Numbered from the stretch's first letter, positions 1 through 8,963 are shown. The stretch is 64,000 bases of DNA from Undibacterium umbellatum (GCF_014284125.1 NZ_JACOFX010000010.1:124001-188000); one strand, 5' to 3'. Numbers and translations: made by a program. The notes: generated from the sequence alone by a model not told the origin.

Positions 1-2
1 AA

Positions 3-587
3 TCACGCTCACGTCGTATTACCTGGTTGCTGGAAGAACTGGGGCTGGATTACACCGTCATCTCGTATGACCGCGATCCCAAGACGCGTCTGGCACCGCC
101 TGAGCTGCAAAAGATACACCCTCTGGGTAAAGCCCCTGTCATACGAGATAAAGACCAGACGCTGATAGAGTCCGGTGCCATCATCGATTACCTGATCCGC
201 ACTTATGGTAATGGCAGCCTGGCTCCTGCCGTGGGCACGGCTAACTACAACCGCTATGTACAGTTCCTGCACTATGCCGAAGGTTCAGCCATGTTGCCAC
301 TACTGCTGAAGCTGTATGTGAGTCGCCTTGGTGAGGCTGGCGCACCGCTGCACCCACGTATCAACGGCGAGGTGGCAAACCATTTCAGTTATCTGAATAG
401 CGAGCTGGAAAGCCGTGATTACTTTGTTGGCGACAGCTTGACGGGCGCAGACATACAATTATCCTTCGCCATACAGTCAGCAGTGCGCGGCGCAGGTCGT
501 GAAGCCTTCCCTAACCTGACACGCTTTGTCGATATGGTAGCGGCTCGTCCTGCCTATCAAAGAGCCGTAGAAAAATATAGTGAGTAA
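3..587 (+). CDS. glutathione S-transferase (5' end cut by window edge)
   Basis: Frame 3 is open from the first base and reads SRSRRITWLLEELGLDY, the usual N-terminal thioredoxin-fold motif of bacterial glutathione S-transferases, so the true start codon lies just outside the window. The stretch GKAPVIRDKDQTLIESGAIIDYL holds the cis-proline and the E-S pair that bind glutathione in this fold; in full-length relatives they fall near residues 50-70. The C-terminal helical domain follows, with the late GADIQLSF segment typical of the family. It probably conjugates glutathione to electrophiles in the cytoplasm, but the substrate cannot be inferred. The retron promoter lies 29 bases after the stop codon. 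Confidence 0.9.
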   Translation, partial: SRSRRITWLLEELGLDYTVISYDRDPKTRLAPPELQKIHPLGKAPVIRDKDQTLIESGAIIDYLIRTYGNGSLAPAVGTANYNRYVQFLHYAEGSAMLPLLLKLYVSRLGEAGAPLHPRINGEVANHFSYLNSELESRDYFVGDSLTGADIQLSFAIQSAVRGAGREAFPNLTRFVDMVAARPAYQRAVEKYSE

Positions 588-616
588 TATCAGCGGCCTG
601 CAATTCGATGCCAGGA

Positions 617-645
617 TTGACAGGTACGATTGCATGCTCTATCTT
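617..645 (+). promoter_or_regulatory. sigma-70 promoter of the retron
   Basis: A perfect -35 hexamer TTGACA (617-622) is followed after exactly 17 bases by TATCTT (640-645), which matches the -10 consensus at four of six positions. The expected transcription start is about 652, the first base of the left arm of the a1/a2 repeat of the msr-msd RNA. Promoter position and RNA structure were found independently and agree, which strengthens both. Confidence 0.7.
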
Positions 646-651
646 CGCATT

Positions 652-811
652 GCGGCGGACCCTGCAAGCTGGCGCTCAGACGCAAGTCCATAGTGCCTCT
701 GCGGGGTTACCCCGCGGCATAAATTTACCTGGTATTTCATCGCGTGAGCCTGCCTGCACTTCATGCAGGACAGCTCACACTATACGAGACTGGTTGCAGG
801 CTCTCCGCCGC
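652..811 (+). ncRNA. retron msr-msd RNA (predicted)
   Basis: The outer repeat a1 (652-659 and 661-667) pairs with a2 (804-811 and 794-800): 8 bp plus 7 bp around a small internal loop. The first base after the paired a1 is G668 in the context AAGC. This matches the position of the branching guanosine in known retrons, where an AGC follows a1. Inside lie a hairpin at 699-717 (8-bp stem including one G-T pair, 3-base loop), a good msr stem-loop, and a long hairpin at 744-778 (GTGAGC/GCTCAC, 3x3 internal loop, CCTGCA/TGCAGG, 5-base loop), the likely msd. The reverse transcriptase starts 19 bases after a2. By inference, msr is about 668-725 and msd about 725-793, giving an msDNA of roughly 60-80 nt. 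Exact ends are not determinable by eye. Confidence 0.78.
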
Positions 812-830
812 CCCTTCATTACCTGAAAGC

Positions 831-2174
831 ATGGACACACCCAAGCAGGTCGCCTTAGCCATTGCCGATGCCTTACTGGCAGGTGAATTCAGTCATATCG
901 CACTGATGAAAAACATGAGCTGGGTATTGGGGAAAAAATGGCCGTGGATACCGTCACTGTGCCAAAAAATTTACCTGCATGCTGGCCCGCATTTTTATCA
1001 TTACAGTCGTCATGAAATGGCCGCACTTATAGTGGATGACCGTGGTTTCGACGATGCCTGGCGTGGTAAAGATAAACCGCAAATCAAACAGTATTGCCTG
1101 CAGCCAGCCATTGCACCAGAAAAACCAGCATGGCTGCAAGCTTTGGCCTTGCCTGAACTCAGCAACTCTGCTGATCTGGCAAAACACCTCAACCTGAGTA
1201 TCGGTGATTTGGCCTGGTTTGCCGATCAATGGCGGCAGGATGCGCAAGCATCATCACAACTGGGACACTATCATTACCGCTGGCTGGAAAAAGCTACTGG
1301 CGGTTGGCGCTTGCTGGAAGTACCCAAGTCACGCCTGCGCAATATACAAAGAAAAGTTCTGCAACAGATACTGAACCGTGTGCCGCCGCATGCAGCAGCG
1401 CAGGCATTCCAACATGGTCGCTCCAGTCTCAGCCATGCTGCACAACATACCGGGCAGCGCGTTGTGGTGAGACTGGATTTGAAAGATTTCTTTACAAGTA
1501 TTACCGGCTCCCGCCTGCATGCCCTGTTTGCCAAGCTAGGTTATCCGGAAAAAGTTGCAGGCACGCTGGCACGACTATGCAGCAACCGCACGCCCACCGC
1601 CATCGTCAAAGACAAGGCCAGCAACTCACAGGCCTCAGTCAGTTCAGGTCATTTACTACGTAGCCCACATCTGCCGCAAGGTGCACCGACCTCCCCTGCC
1701 CTCGCCAATCTCTGTGCATACCGACTTGATATTCGTCTGCAGGCTTTGGCAGATAGGATGCAGGTCAGCTATAGCCGTTATGCGGATGACCTGACGTTTT
1801 CTGGTAATGCGCAATTTGAGCAAAGCCTGGCGCGCTTCATCCCGCAAGTAGCAGCTATCGCGATAGAAGAAGGTTTTGTATTGAACTATAGAAAAACCCG
1901 CATCATGCGGGCCGCGACCAGGCAGCAAGTCACAGGCATTGTCGTGAACAGCCACTGTAATGTCAAACGCAGCGATTACGATACTCTGAAAGCGATATTG
2001 ACTAACTGCCTGCGCAGCAACCCGGCATCACAAAACCGCGAAGGACATGCCAACTTTCGCATCCACCTGGCAGGCAAGCTGGCCTATATGCGCATGATCA
2101 ATCCTGCACGCACGGCAAAGCTGCAAGCCTTGTTCGACCAAATCAACTGGTCAGACACACCAGTGGTGGCTTAA
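831..2174 (+). CDS. retron-type reverse transcriptase with N-terminal extension
   Basis: The product has 447 residues, against about 300-320 for compact retron reverse transcriptases. Catalytic motifs are LDLKDFF (215-221, first Asp), LPQGAPTSP (281-289) and YADD (317-320). The retron-specific VTGIVVN is at 367-373, and HAAQH at 202-206 sits where retron enzymes carry NAxxH. The first 150 or so residues precede the polymerase fold; their second half (LPEL..LAKHLNLS..LAWFADQ) resembles the N-terminal extension of myxobacterial Mx162-type enzymes as I remember them. The enzyme should prime cDNA from the 2'-OH of the msr branch G and copy msd. I chose ATG 831 because the in-frame GTG at 744 lies inside the msd hairpin; no strong Shine-Dalgarno is visible. 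The stop overlaps the convergent DUF423 gene. There is no adjacent nuclease, toxin or other recognisable effector. Confidence 0.93.
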   Translation: MDTPKQVALAIADALLAGEFSHIALMKNMSWVLGKKWPWIPSLCQKIYLHAGPHFYHYSRHEMAALIVDDRGFDDAWRGKDKPQIKQYCLQPAIAPEKPAWLQALALPELSNSADLAKHLNLSIGDLAWFADQWRQDAQASSQLGHYHYRWLEKATGGWRLLEVPKSRLRNIQRKVLQQILNRVPPHAAAQAFQHGRSSLSHAAQHTGQRVVVRLDLKDFFTSITGSRLHALFAKLGYPEKVAGTLARLCSNRTPTAIVKDKASNSQASVSSGHLLRSPHLPQGAPTSPALANLCAYRLDIRLQALADRMQVSYSRYADDLTFSGNAQFEQSLARFIPQVAAIAIEEGFVLNYRKTRIMRAATRQQVTGIVVNSHCNVKRSDYDTLKAILTNCLRSNPASQNREGHANFRIHLAGKLAYMRMINPARTAKLQALFDQINWSDTPVVA

Positions 2175-2542
2175 CGACGAATTGCCGCCCAGGCCAGCAT
2201 CGCCCAGCCCGCCAGGAAGGCCACACCACCTATCGGCGTAATCGCACCCAGCACACGTATGCCAGTCAAGGCCAGTGCATACAGGCTGCCACTGAAAATG
2301 ATGACCCCTGCCAGCATGGCCCAGGCTGCCTTGCGTAACAGGGCATTATCCTGCTGTTGCAACATGATGCCCAGCGCCAGCATACCCAGGCCATGCACCA
2401 TCTGGTAAGTCACAGCCGTTTGCCAAATAGCCAGCATGTCGGCACTCAGCATTTGCTTCAAGCCATGTGCACCAAAGGCACCGGCAGCCACGCCTATGAA
2501 CATGAGGATGGCGGCGGTAGCGACGAAGAAACGAGCTTGCAT
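2171..2542 (-). CDS. DUF423 family small membrane protein
   Basis: This 123-residue protein is almost entirely four hydrophobic helices, with the family-typical AGAFGAHGLK motif near residues 20-30 and a PIGGVAFLAGW motif at the end. DUF423 (YgdD-like) proteins are inner-membrane proteins of unknown function found across proteobacteria. The gene converges on the retron reverse transcriptase and the two stop codons overlap by a few bases, so no separate terminator fits between them. Confidence 0.9.
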   Translation of the reverse strand: MQARFFVATAAILMFIGVAAGAFGAHGLKQMLSADMLAIWQTAVTYQMVHGLGMLALGIMLQQQDNALLRKAAWAMLAGVIIFSGSLYALALTGIRVLGAITPIGGVAFLAGWAMLAWAAIRR

Positions 2543-2621
2543 GATGGGTTCCGGGCTAATAGAGAAACGCTATTTTAAAGCCTTGCGGCTTTGCTGACTG
2601 AGCAAATAGTCAGGCGAAAAA

Positions 2622-2648
2622 AAACCGCCACGCAAAACATGGCGGTTT
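2622..2648 (-). terminator. intrinsic terminator after the indolepyruvate oxidoreductase
   Basis: AAACCGCCA (2622-2630) pairs perfectly with TGGCGGTTT (2640-2648). The A-run to the left (2617-2624) gives a U-tract for minus-strand transcripts ending the gene that stops at 2669. Confidence 0.8.
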
Positions 2649-2668
2649 CAAAATTATTTAAGGCTTGA

Positions 2669-5600
2669 TTACGCAGCTTTTTGCGCAGACTGTGCAGTAT
2701 TAAACTCTGCAATCAGCGTCGCTTCCTTGGCCTTGGCGGCCTTGAAATGCCTTTCCTTGACGTGGCCATAACCGCGTATGTCTTCAGGAATGCTGGCAAT
2801 CGCCACTGCTTTGGTCAAATTATCTGCATTCAGCAAAGGCAGCAACTTGTTCAGGGTTTGCTTGTACTCGACTGGCAAGGCTCGTTCCATCCTGCGCTCT
2901 TCGGTGTAACCGAAAATATCAAAAGTGCCGCCACGCAGGGACTTGAACTTGGCCAGTACGCCAAAAGCTTTCATCATCCATGGGCCAAACTGTTGCTTGA
3001 TCAAATGGCCCTTGTCATCACGCTTGGCCAGCAGCGGCGGAGCGAGGTGGAAGTTGATGGCGTAGTCACCTTCAAACATGTCAGCAATTTTCTTTTGGAA
3101 TTTGCCGTCAGTGTACAGGCGGGCGACTTCATATTCGTCTTTGTACGCCATCAGTTTGAACAGGTATTTGGCTACTGCTTCAGTCAGGCGCAAAGGCTTG
3201 TTGCCATCGACGAGTTTGCTTTCTGCTGCTTTGACTTGCGCAACAAACTCACTGTACTGGCTAGCGTAAGTTGCATCCTGGTAATCTGTCAGGAAAGCCA
3301 CGCGCTTGTTGATGGTGTCTTCCAGTGTCGATGCACGTTTCAGTTCTATGACTTGAGCAGGCGTTACCAGACGCTGTACTGCTGCCAGATCATGCGCAGC
3401 CAGGCGGCCCCAGTTGAATGCCTGCTTGTTGAAGTCTATCGATACGCCATTGAGTTCAATGGCGCGCATCAAAGCGACTTCTTCCAGCGGAACCCAGCCC
3501 TTTTGCCAGGAATATCCAAGGATGAACATATTGGTGGCGATATTGTCACCCATCAAGGCCGTGGCTATCGAGGCTGCATCTATCATGTCTACGCGGTCGG
3601 CACCACAGGCTTTACGAATATCATTCTCTGCTGATTCAGCCGGGAATTGCCAGTTCGGATTCTTGATGAAAGTAGAAGTTGGTGAACCATTGGCATTGAT
3701 GGCGGCATGCGTGCGGCCATCACCCATGCGTGACAGCGCATCCTTGCCTGCTGTCACGATGAGGTCACAGCCTATGACCAGATCAGCCATGCCTGTGCCT
3801 ACACGGGTTGACTGTATGTCGTCAGCCTTGTCAGCCAGGCGTACATGTGACATCACCGCACCACCTTTTTGCGCCAGACCTGTCATGTCCAGCACGGAGC
3901 ATGCTTTACCCTGTAAATGCGCAGCCATGGCCATGATCTGGCCTATGGTGATAACGCCAGTACCACCGACACCGGTAACCAGTACACCGAAAGGTATCTT
4001 GGTATCAGGCAAGGCTGGATAAGGCAGTGTATTCACGTCGAGTGCATTGCCCGGTTCAATTTTTGCTTTTGCCGGTTTCTTGAGCTTGCCGCCTTCAACG
4101 GTGACAAAGCTGGGGCAGAAACCTGTGACGCAAGAAAAATCCTTATTGCAAGAAGACTGGTTGATCTGGCGTTTGCGACCAAATTCGGTTTCCAGCGGCT
4201 CTACTGACAGACAGTTCGATTGCACTGAGCAATCGCCACAGCCTTCGCAGACTGCTTCATTGATGACTGCACGTTTGGCAGGATCAGGGAAGCCAGGTTT
4301 GCCATCCTTGTCGAATTTTTTCCTGCGGCGGCGTTTTTCAGACGCACAGGTCTGGTCATAAATCATGGCCGACACGCCTTTGGCCACGCGCAGTTCGCGC
4401 TGCACGGCATCCAGTTCGCTACGATGGCGCACGGTGACGCCTGGCGCCCATGGATAGCCTGCACCATATTTTTCTGGCTCATCAGTAACGACGATAATAG
4501 GGCCGACGCCTTCAGCAGCGATCTGGCGGGAGATCATGCCAGGGTCCAGCGGGCCATCAAATTCTTGCCCACCCGTCATGGCGACGGCATCATTGAACAG
4601 GATTTTGTAGGTGATATTGACTTCACCCGATACCGCAGCGCGTATCGCCAGCAAACCCGAGTGATAGTAAGTACCATCACCCAGATTACAGAACACATGG
4701 TTCTCGGTGGTGAACGGTGCCTGGCCTACCCAGGTCACACCTTCCGCACCCATGTGGGTGAAGGTGGAAGTTTCACGGTCCATCCAGGTCACCATGTAAT
4801 GGCAACCGATACCAGCCAGGGCACGACTGCCTTCAGGTACTTTAGTCGATGTATTGTGCGGGCAGCCGGAACAGAAATGCGGCACACGGTCTTTGTTAGG
4901 ATCAGGTTTGGAGATCACATTCAGCATGGATTCCTTGGCTTCCAGATAGGCCACGCGCTCTTTGACGCGTTGCTCTACCGGATGACCAGCGAAGTAGCGG
5001 CTGATGCGTGAAGCAATCGCCCTGGCGATCTGTGCCGGGTTCAATTCATAAGTCGCGGGCAGCAGCCATTCACCATGGCCTGATCCATGCAGATTACTCC
5101 ACTCACCACTGTCATCGAATTTGCCGACCACGCGTGGACGGACTTTGTCTTCCCAGTTATACAGTTCTTCTTTTAAAGCGTATTCAAGAATCTGGCGTTT
5201 TTCTTCGACGACGAGAATTTCTTCCAGGCCGGTAGCAAATTCACGCACACCTTCCGATTCCAGCGGCCAGGTCAATCCTATCTTGTACAGGCGTATGCCT
5301 ATGTCTTTGGCGACTTGTTCATCAATACCCAGGTCAGCCAGTGCCTGACGGGTGTCGAGGTAAGATTTACCGGCAGTGATGATGCCTATCTTGGCAACCG
5401 GGCTATCCCAGATAATTTTATTGAGCTTGTTGGCACGCGCATAGGCCAGGGCCGCATACCATTTGTAGTTGTTCATGCGGATTTCTTGCGCCAGCACCGG
5501 GTCTGGTGTGCGGATGTTCACGCCATCGGCGGGCAAGACAAAATCTTCAGGAATAACTGGTTTGACGCGATCAGGATCAATGTCGACCACGGCACCGGAT

Positions 5601-6253
5601 TCCACGATGTCAGTCACGCATTTCATCGATACCCACAGGCCGGTATAACGCGACATGGCGATGCCATGCAGGCCGTAGTCCAGATATTCCTGCACGGTAG
5701 ATGGATACAAGACCGGGATACCGCAGGCTTTGAGGATATGTTCACTCTGATGCGCTGCAGTGGAAGACTTGGCGGCATGGTCATCACCAGCCACTACCAG
5801 TACACCACCATGTTTTGAGGTGCCAGCCAAATTTGCATGTTTGAATACGTCGCCGCAACGGTCTACACCAGGGCCTTTGCCATACCACATGGCAAACACA
5901 CCATCATATTTCGCGCCAGGGAACATATTCACCTGTTGCGTGCCCCAGACTGTCGTGGCTGCCAGATCTTCATTCACGCCCGGGTGAAATTTGACATGGT
6001 GCTTGCCAAGATGTTTTTTTGCCTTGGCAGCGGTCAGATCGACGTTGCCCAGAGGTGAGCCACGATAACCGCTGATATAGCCGCCGGTATTGAGGCCCGC
6101 TTTTTCATCGGCCTGGCGCTGCAACATCATCAGGCGTATCAGGGCCTGGGTGCCGGTCATGAAGGCGCGGCCGCGCTCCAGCGTAAATTTATCGTCCAGG
6201 GAAATATTGTTGTCGATCAGCGCCTGCTGCTCGGCTTTGAGGGGTGCGTTCAT
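2669..6253 (-). CDS. indolepyruvate ferredoxin oxidoreductase, fused alpha-beta
   Basis: The product has 1194 residues and joins the two subunits of archaeal-type indolepyruvate oxidoreductase in one chain, as is usual in aerobic proteobacteria. Order: N-terminal pyrimidine-binding region; CSGCPHN at 461-467 and C484; TPP-binding GDGTYYH at 525-531 with FNDAVAMTGGQ at 553-563; a cysteine cluster CEGCGDCSVQSNC at 669-681 plus C702, C708 and C713 for iron-sulfur binding; and a C-terminal gamma-type domain starting with GVGGTGV at 761-767. It oxidatively decarboxylates aryl-pyruvates from aromatic amino acids to acyl-CoA. ATG 6253 is preferred over upstream codons because GGAG lies 6-7 bases before it. 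Confidence 0.93.
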   Translation of the reverse strand: MNAPLKAEQQALIDNNISLDDKFTLERGRAFMTGTQALIRLMMLQRQADEKAGLNTGGYISGYRGSPLGNVDLTAAKAKKHLGKHHVKFHPGVNEDLAATTVWGTQQVNMFPGAKYDGVFAMWYGKGPGVDRCGDVFKHANLAGTSKHGGVLVVAGDDHAAKSSTAAHQSEHILKACGIPVLYPSTVQEYLDYGLHGIAMSRYTGLWVSMKCVTDIVESGAVVDIDPDRVKPVIPEDFVLPADGVNIRTPDPVLAQEIRMNNYKWYAALAYARANKLNKIIWDSPVAKIGIITAGKSYLDTRQALADLGIDEQVAKDIGIRLYKIGLTWPLESEGVREFATGLEEILVVEEKRQILEYALKEELYNWEDKVRPRVVGKFDDSGEWSNLHGSGHGEWLLPATYELNPAQIARAIASRISRYFAGHPVEQRVKERVAYLEAKESMLNVISKPDPNKDRVPHFCSGCPHNTSTKVPEGSRALAGIGCHYMVTWMDRETSTFTHMGAEGVTWVGQAPFTTENHVFCNLGDGTYYHSGLLAIRAAVSGEVNITYKILFNDAVAMTGGQEFDGPLDPGMISRQIAAEGVGPIIVVTDEPEKYGAGYPWAPGVTVRHRSELDAVQRELRVAKGVSAMIYDQTCASEKRRRRKKFDKDGKPGFPDPAKRAVINEAVCEGCGDCSVQSNCLSVEPLETEFGRKRQINQSSCNKDFSCVTGFCPSFVTVEGGKLKKPAKAKIEPGNALDVNTLPYPALPDTKIPFGVLVTGVGGTGVITIGQIMAMAAHLQGKACSVLDMTGLAQKGGAVMSHVRLADKADDIQSTRVGTGMADLVIGCDLIVTAGKDALSRMGDGRTHAAINANGSPTSTFIKNPNWQFPAESAENDIRKACGADRVDMIDAASIATALMGDNIATNMFILGYSWQKGWVPLEEVALMRAIELNGVSIDFNKQAFNWGRLAAHDLAAVQRLVTPAQVIELKRASTLEDTINKRVAFLTDYQDATYASQYSEFVAQVKAAESKLVDGNKPLRLTEAVAKYLFKLMAYKDEYEVARLYTDGKFQKKIADMFEGDYAINFHLAPPLLAKRDDKGHLIKQQFGPWMMKAFGVLAKFKSLRGGTFDIFGYTEERRMERALPVEYKQTLNKLLPLLNADNLTKAVAIASIPEDIRGYGHVKERHFKAAKAKEATLIAEFNTAQSAQKAA

Positions 6254-6338
6254 GGGGTCTCCGTGCTTTTTTATCGTGTGGCAATGGTGTGCGCAACAAA
6301 ACAGAATCACCTTGTGAGTGAATCATATACTTTTTAAT

Positions 6339-6376
6339 GTAGATTGAATGATGAAAGGCGAACTAGTTCAATCTAC
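6339..6376. promoter_or_regulatory. 10-bp inverted repeat, possible operator
   Basis: GTAGATTGAA (6339-6348) is mirrored perfectly by TTCAATCTAC (6367-6376). It lies about 85 bases upstream of the oxidoreductase start, in the divergent 379-base gap before the chemoreceptor gene. The right arm overlaps the palindrome GAACTAGTTC. A regulator binding site or an RNA hairpin is possible; no regulator gene is adjacent. Confidence 0.4.
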
Positions 6377-6440
6377 TCAGTTATGGGTCGCACATTACCA
6401 TGCTGTATTGCTCAACCCAATGGACAGTGCCTCACAAAAA

Positions 6441-6483
6441 GACCAGTACAGTATGACTGACACCCAAGAAAAGTGTACTGGTC
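6441..6483. promoter_or_regulatory. second 10-bp inverted repeat in the same gap
   Basis: GACCAGTACA (6441-6450) is mirrored perfectly by TGTACTGGTC (6474-6483), 23 bases apart. No T-run follows on either strand, so an operator pair or structured leader is likelier than a terminator. The rest of the 6254-6632 gap is AT-rich and holds no convincing gene; a 36-codon ORF at 6453 has nothing to support it. Confidence 0.4.
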
Positions 6484-6632
6484 ACCATGAATTCAGTATT
6501 GAAATATTTGTTTTTTATGCATTCAATTTCTATCGTATCAATATCAATAATCTGGGAGAATAGGCTGTAAGCAGAAGCAGGCCCACAGCAAATCAGGCAG
6601 TGAGGCAATGATGCCGTAACGCAAGGATTCGT

Positions 6633-8963
6633 ATGTCCGTGAATAAAACCAGTCTGACCGACAAGATCATGCACCCCTGTACAGTGCTGATGAGTAAGCT
6701 CAGTTTGCGTAGCAAATTGCTGGGCATCTTTATTCTTTTGCTACTGCCTTTGTTGTTTTTTGCCAGCCTGACGCTCAAGCAGACCCACGATGAAGCCTTA
6801 AAAGCGCATGGGGGCTTATTGGGAGTTGAGGCGAATGGCCTGATCATGAAAGTCGTGATACAGACACAGAAACACCGCGGCCAGGTGAACCTCAAACTAT
6901 CTGGCCAAAATCTGGATGATGACCTGCTTAAAACCCGGTCTGACTTAAAAACCAGCCTCGATCAGCTTGATTTGTTCCTCAATAACAACACCACCCTGGG
7001 CTTGCAAGCGCCATGGAAAGCCAGTGCTGACGAACTCAGGCAACTCGCAGCAGGCCAGATCGCCGCCAATGTGAAAGACAATGTTGCCCAGCATAGCCGC
7101 CTGATCAGGCAAAGCTTGCAGTTTTCTGCCCTGCTCAATGAAAGGGCGGGATTGCTGACGAATAGCGACAGTGCAAATTTTCTTTTGCTGGACGTCTCCA
7201 TGCGCAAGCTGCCAATCTGGATAGAACATCTGGCACTGTTGCGGGGGCTGGGTGCCAGCTATATCAAAACCGGGACCATGGAATTCCCGGAAAAAGCAGG
7301 CATATTCTCACGGCTGGATGCCTTGCAGGCTTCCATGAATGGCGTGGTTGATCTGGATGAGGCAATGCAGCGCGCAGGCTTGAACGTGGCCACAGCAGAA
7401 CAGACCGCTTTCGAGGCATCGCAGGCATTTGCAGCGCTAACCCGTAAAAACCTGTTGGCAGAAAGCATCAACGGCGAAGCCAATACCTATTTTGCCCAAG
7501 GCACACTCGCCATAGAAAAAGCCCTGGTATTGCAAACCCAGATGCAAGGCAAGCTGAGCGGGATACTGACAGACAGCAGCAAACAGATGGATTTGTATCA
7601 AAACCTGCTGAGCCTGGGCATAGCGCTTATTGTCATCCTCAGTTGTTATCTGGCACTGGGCTTTTATCGCGACTTCATTTCCGCCTTGAACCAGGTCGGG
7701 CGGGCAGCCCATGCTGTTGCTGCTGGCGACCTGACAAATCACATACGCATCATAGGCAAGGACGAGCTTGCGAAAACCGGCAATTTGCTGGAAGCCATGA
7801 ATGGCAATTTGTCACGACTGGTCGCCAATGTGCGCAGCAATGCCAGCATGGTGGCTCAACTTGGCGAGGGCCTGGCGACGAACATCAGTGACCTGACTGT
7901 CAGAACCGAGCAACAGGCATCGAGCCTGGAACAAACATCGGCCAGCGTAGATGACCTTGCCGATACAGTGAAAAAAAATGCCGACAGTGCCAGGGCGGTC
8001 GACAACCTGGCAGCAAACTTGCGATTGATTACCGAATCGACAGGCGACGACATGCGTGCAGCAGTCGATTCCATGAATGGCATACACCAGAGCGCCCGCA
8101 AAGTGCAGGAAATCGTCAGCCTGATTGATGGCATATCTTTCCAGACCGATATTCTGGCGCTGAATGCGGCAGTAGAAGCTTCGCGTGCGGGTGAACATGG
8201 GCGCGGTTTTGCTGTTGTTGCCAGTGAAGTGCGCAGCCTGGCGCAACGCAGTGCCGACTCTGCCCGTCAGATCAGACGCCTGATTGATGATTCTGTGCAG
8301 AGGGTGGATCAGGGTGTCAATCAGATCAACAATGTCAACATGACACTGACTGATATCGTCGGCGGCATCCGCGAACTGGCGAATAATATCAATGCTATTT
8401 CTGTCGCTTCCAGTGAGCAAAGCAATGGCCTGTCGCAAATCTCTGAAGCCTTGCGCCATCTCGATGAAATTACCCAGAGCAATGCACAGATGGCAGAACA
8501 GGCCAAACATGCCTCCATCAGCCTGGAAGACAAGGCCCATGCGCTAACCAGGGCGGCATCTGCCTTCAAATTATTGCAAGGTACAGCCGATGAAGCGCAT
8601 GCCCTGGTCAAGAAAGCCGTGACCTTGTATCAGTCCAGAGGCAGGCCTGCACTGCAAATCATCACAGCCAATACCGACAAACTGTATGCCGACCGCGATA
8701 TGTATGTGTTTGCCTTTGACCGCAATGGGCAATACCTGGCTTTTGCAGGCAATGCCGCCAAGCTCAAGATCAACCTGTTTCATGTGGATGGCCTTGATGG
8801 CCGCAAACTGGTCAGGGATGCCTTTGATTTGCCTGAAACCGGCGGATGGGTCAATTACACGATTGTTAATCCAGTCTCGAAAAAGACGGAAGCAAAAACT
8901 TCTTATATAGAAGTGGTCGATGACAATCTCGTATTGGGTTGCGGGGTCTATCAACTGGAGTGA
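6633..8963 (+). CDS. methyl-accepting chemotaxis protein with C-terminal Cache-like domain
   Basis: The receptor has 776 residues. A first membrane helix (about 25-48) is followed by a helical periplasmic domain with a TQKHRGQ motif like nitrate/nitrite-sensing (NIT) domains. A second membrane helix lies near 325-345, then a HAMP linker and the signalling hairpin with its conserved tip ([20 protein letters not shown]). After the signalling domain comes about 120 residues resembling an sCache-type sensor ([30 protein letters not shown]). Such a domain at the cytoplasmic end implies a second, internal ligand input. AAGGA lies about 6 bases before the start. It is probably monocistronic; no chemotaxis genes are nearby. 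Confidence 0.93.
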   Translation: MSVNKTSLTDKIMHPCTVLMSKLSLRSKLLGIFILLLLPLLFFASLTLKQTHDEALKAHGGLLGVEANGLIMKVVIQTQKHRGQVNLKLSGQNLDDDLLKTRSDLKTSLDQLDLFLNNNTTLGLQAPWKASADELRQLAAGQIAANVKDNVAQHSRLIRQSLQFSALLNERAGLLTNSDSANFLLLDVSMRKLPIWIEHLALLRGLGASYIKTGTMEFPEKAGIFSRLDALQASMNGVVDLDEAMQRAGLNVATAEQTAFEASQAFAALTRKNLLAESINGEANTYFAQGTLAIEKALVLQTQMQGKLSGILTDSSKQMDLYQNLLSLGIALIVILSCYLALGFYRDFISALNQVGRAAHAVAAGDLTNHIRIIGKDELAKTGNLLEAMNGNLSRLVANVRSNASMVAQLGEGLATNISDLTVRTEQQASSLEQTSASVDDLADTVKKNADSARAVDNLAANLRLITESTGDDMRAAVDSMNGIHQSARKVQEIVSLIDGISFQTDILALNAAVEASRAGEHGRGFAVVASEVRSLAQRSADSARQIRRLIDDSVQRVDQGVNQINNVNMTLTDIVGGIRELANNINAISVASSEQSNGLSQISEALRHLDEITQSNAQMAEQAKHASISLEDKAHALTRAASAFKLLQGTADEAHALVKKAVTLYQSRGRPALQIITANTDKLYADRDMYVFAFDRNGQYLAFAGNAAKLKINLFHVDGLDGRKLVRDAFDLPETGGWVNYTIVNPVSKKTEAKTSYIEVVDDNLVLGCGVYQLE

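Noticed and set aside
608..826. A 72-codon ORF just before the reverse transcriptase
   Set aside because: It runs through the promoter, a1, both hairpins and a2 of the predicted msr-msd RNA, has no ribosome site and no recognisable protein features.
744..830. GTG 744 as start of the reverse transcriptase
   Set aside because: The codon is the first base of the msd hairpin and the added 29 residues are unrelated to any known enzyme; ATG 831 fits better.
2681..3634. Long ORFs opposite the indolepyruvate oxidoreductase
   Set aside because: They mirror a highly conserved coding region on the other strand and show no family motifs.
5315..5818. Possible short gene on the plus strand inside the oxidoreductase
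   Set aside because: No conserved features and entirely inside a recognised gene.
6348..6563. Short ORFs in the ior/chemoreceptor gap
   Set aside because: Low-complexity translation, no ribosome site, and they cross the two inverted repeats.
7812..8540. A 242-codon ORF antisense to the chemoreceptor
   Set aside because: Its residue pattern is the reverse reading of the signalling helices; no start signal and no domain.
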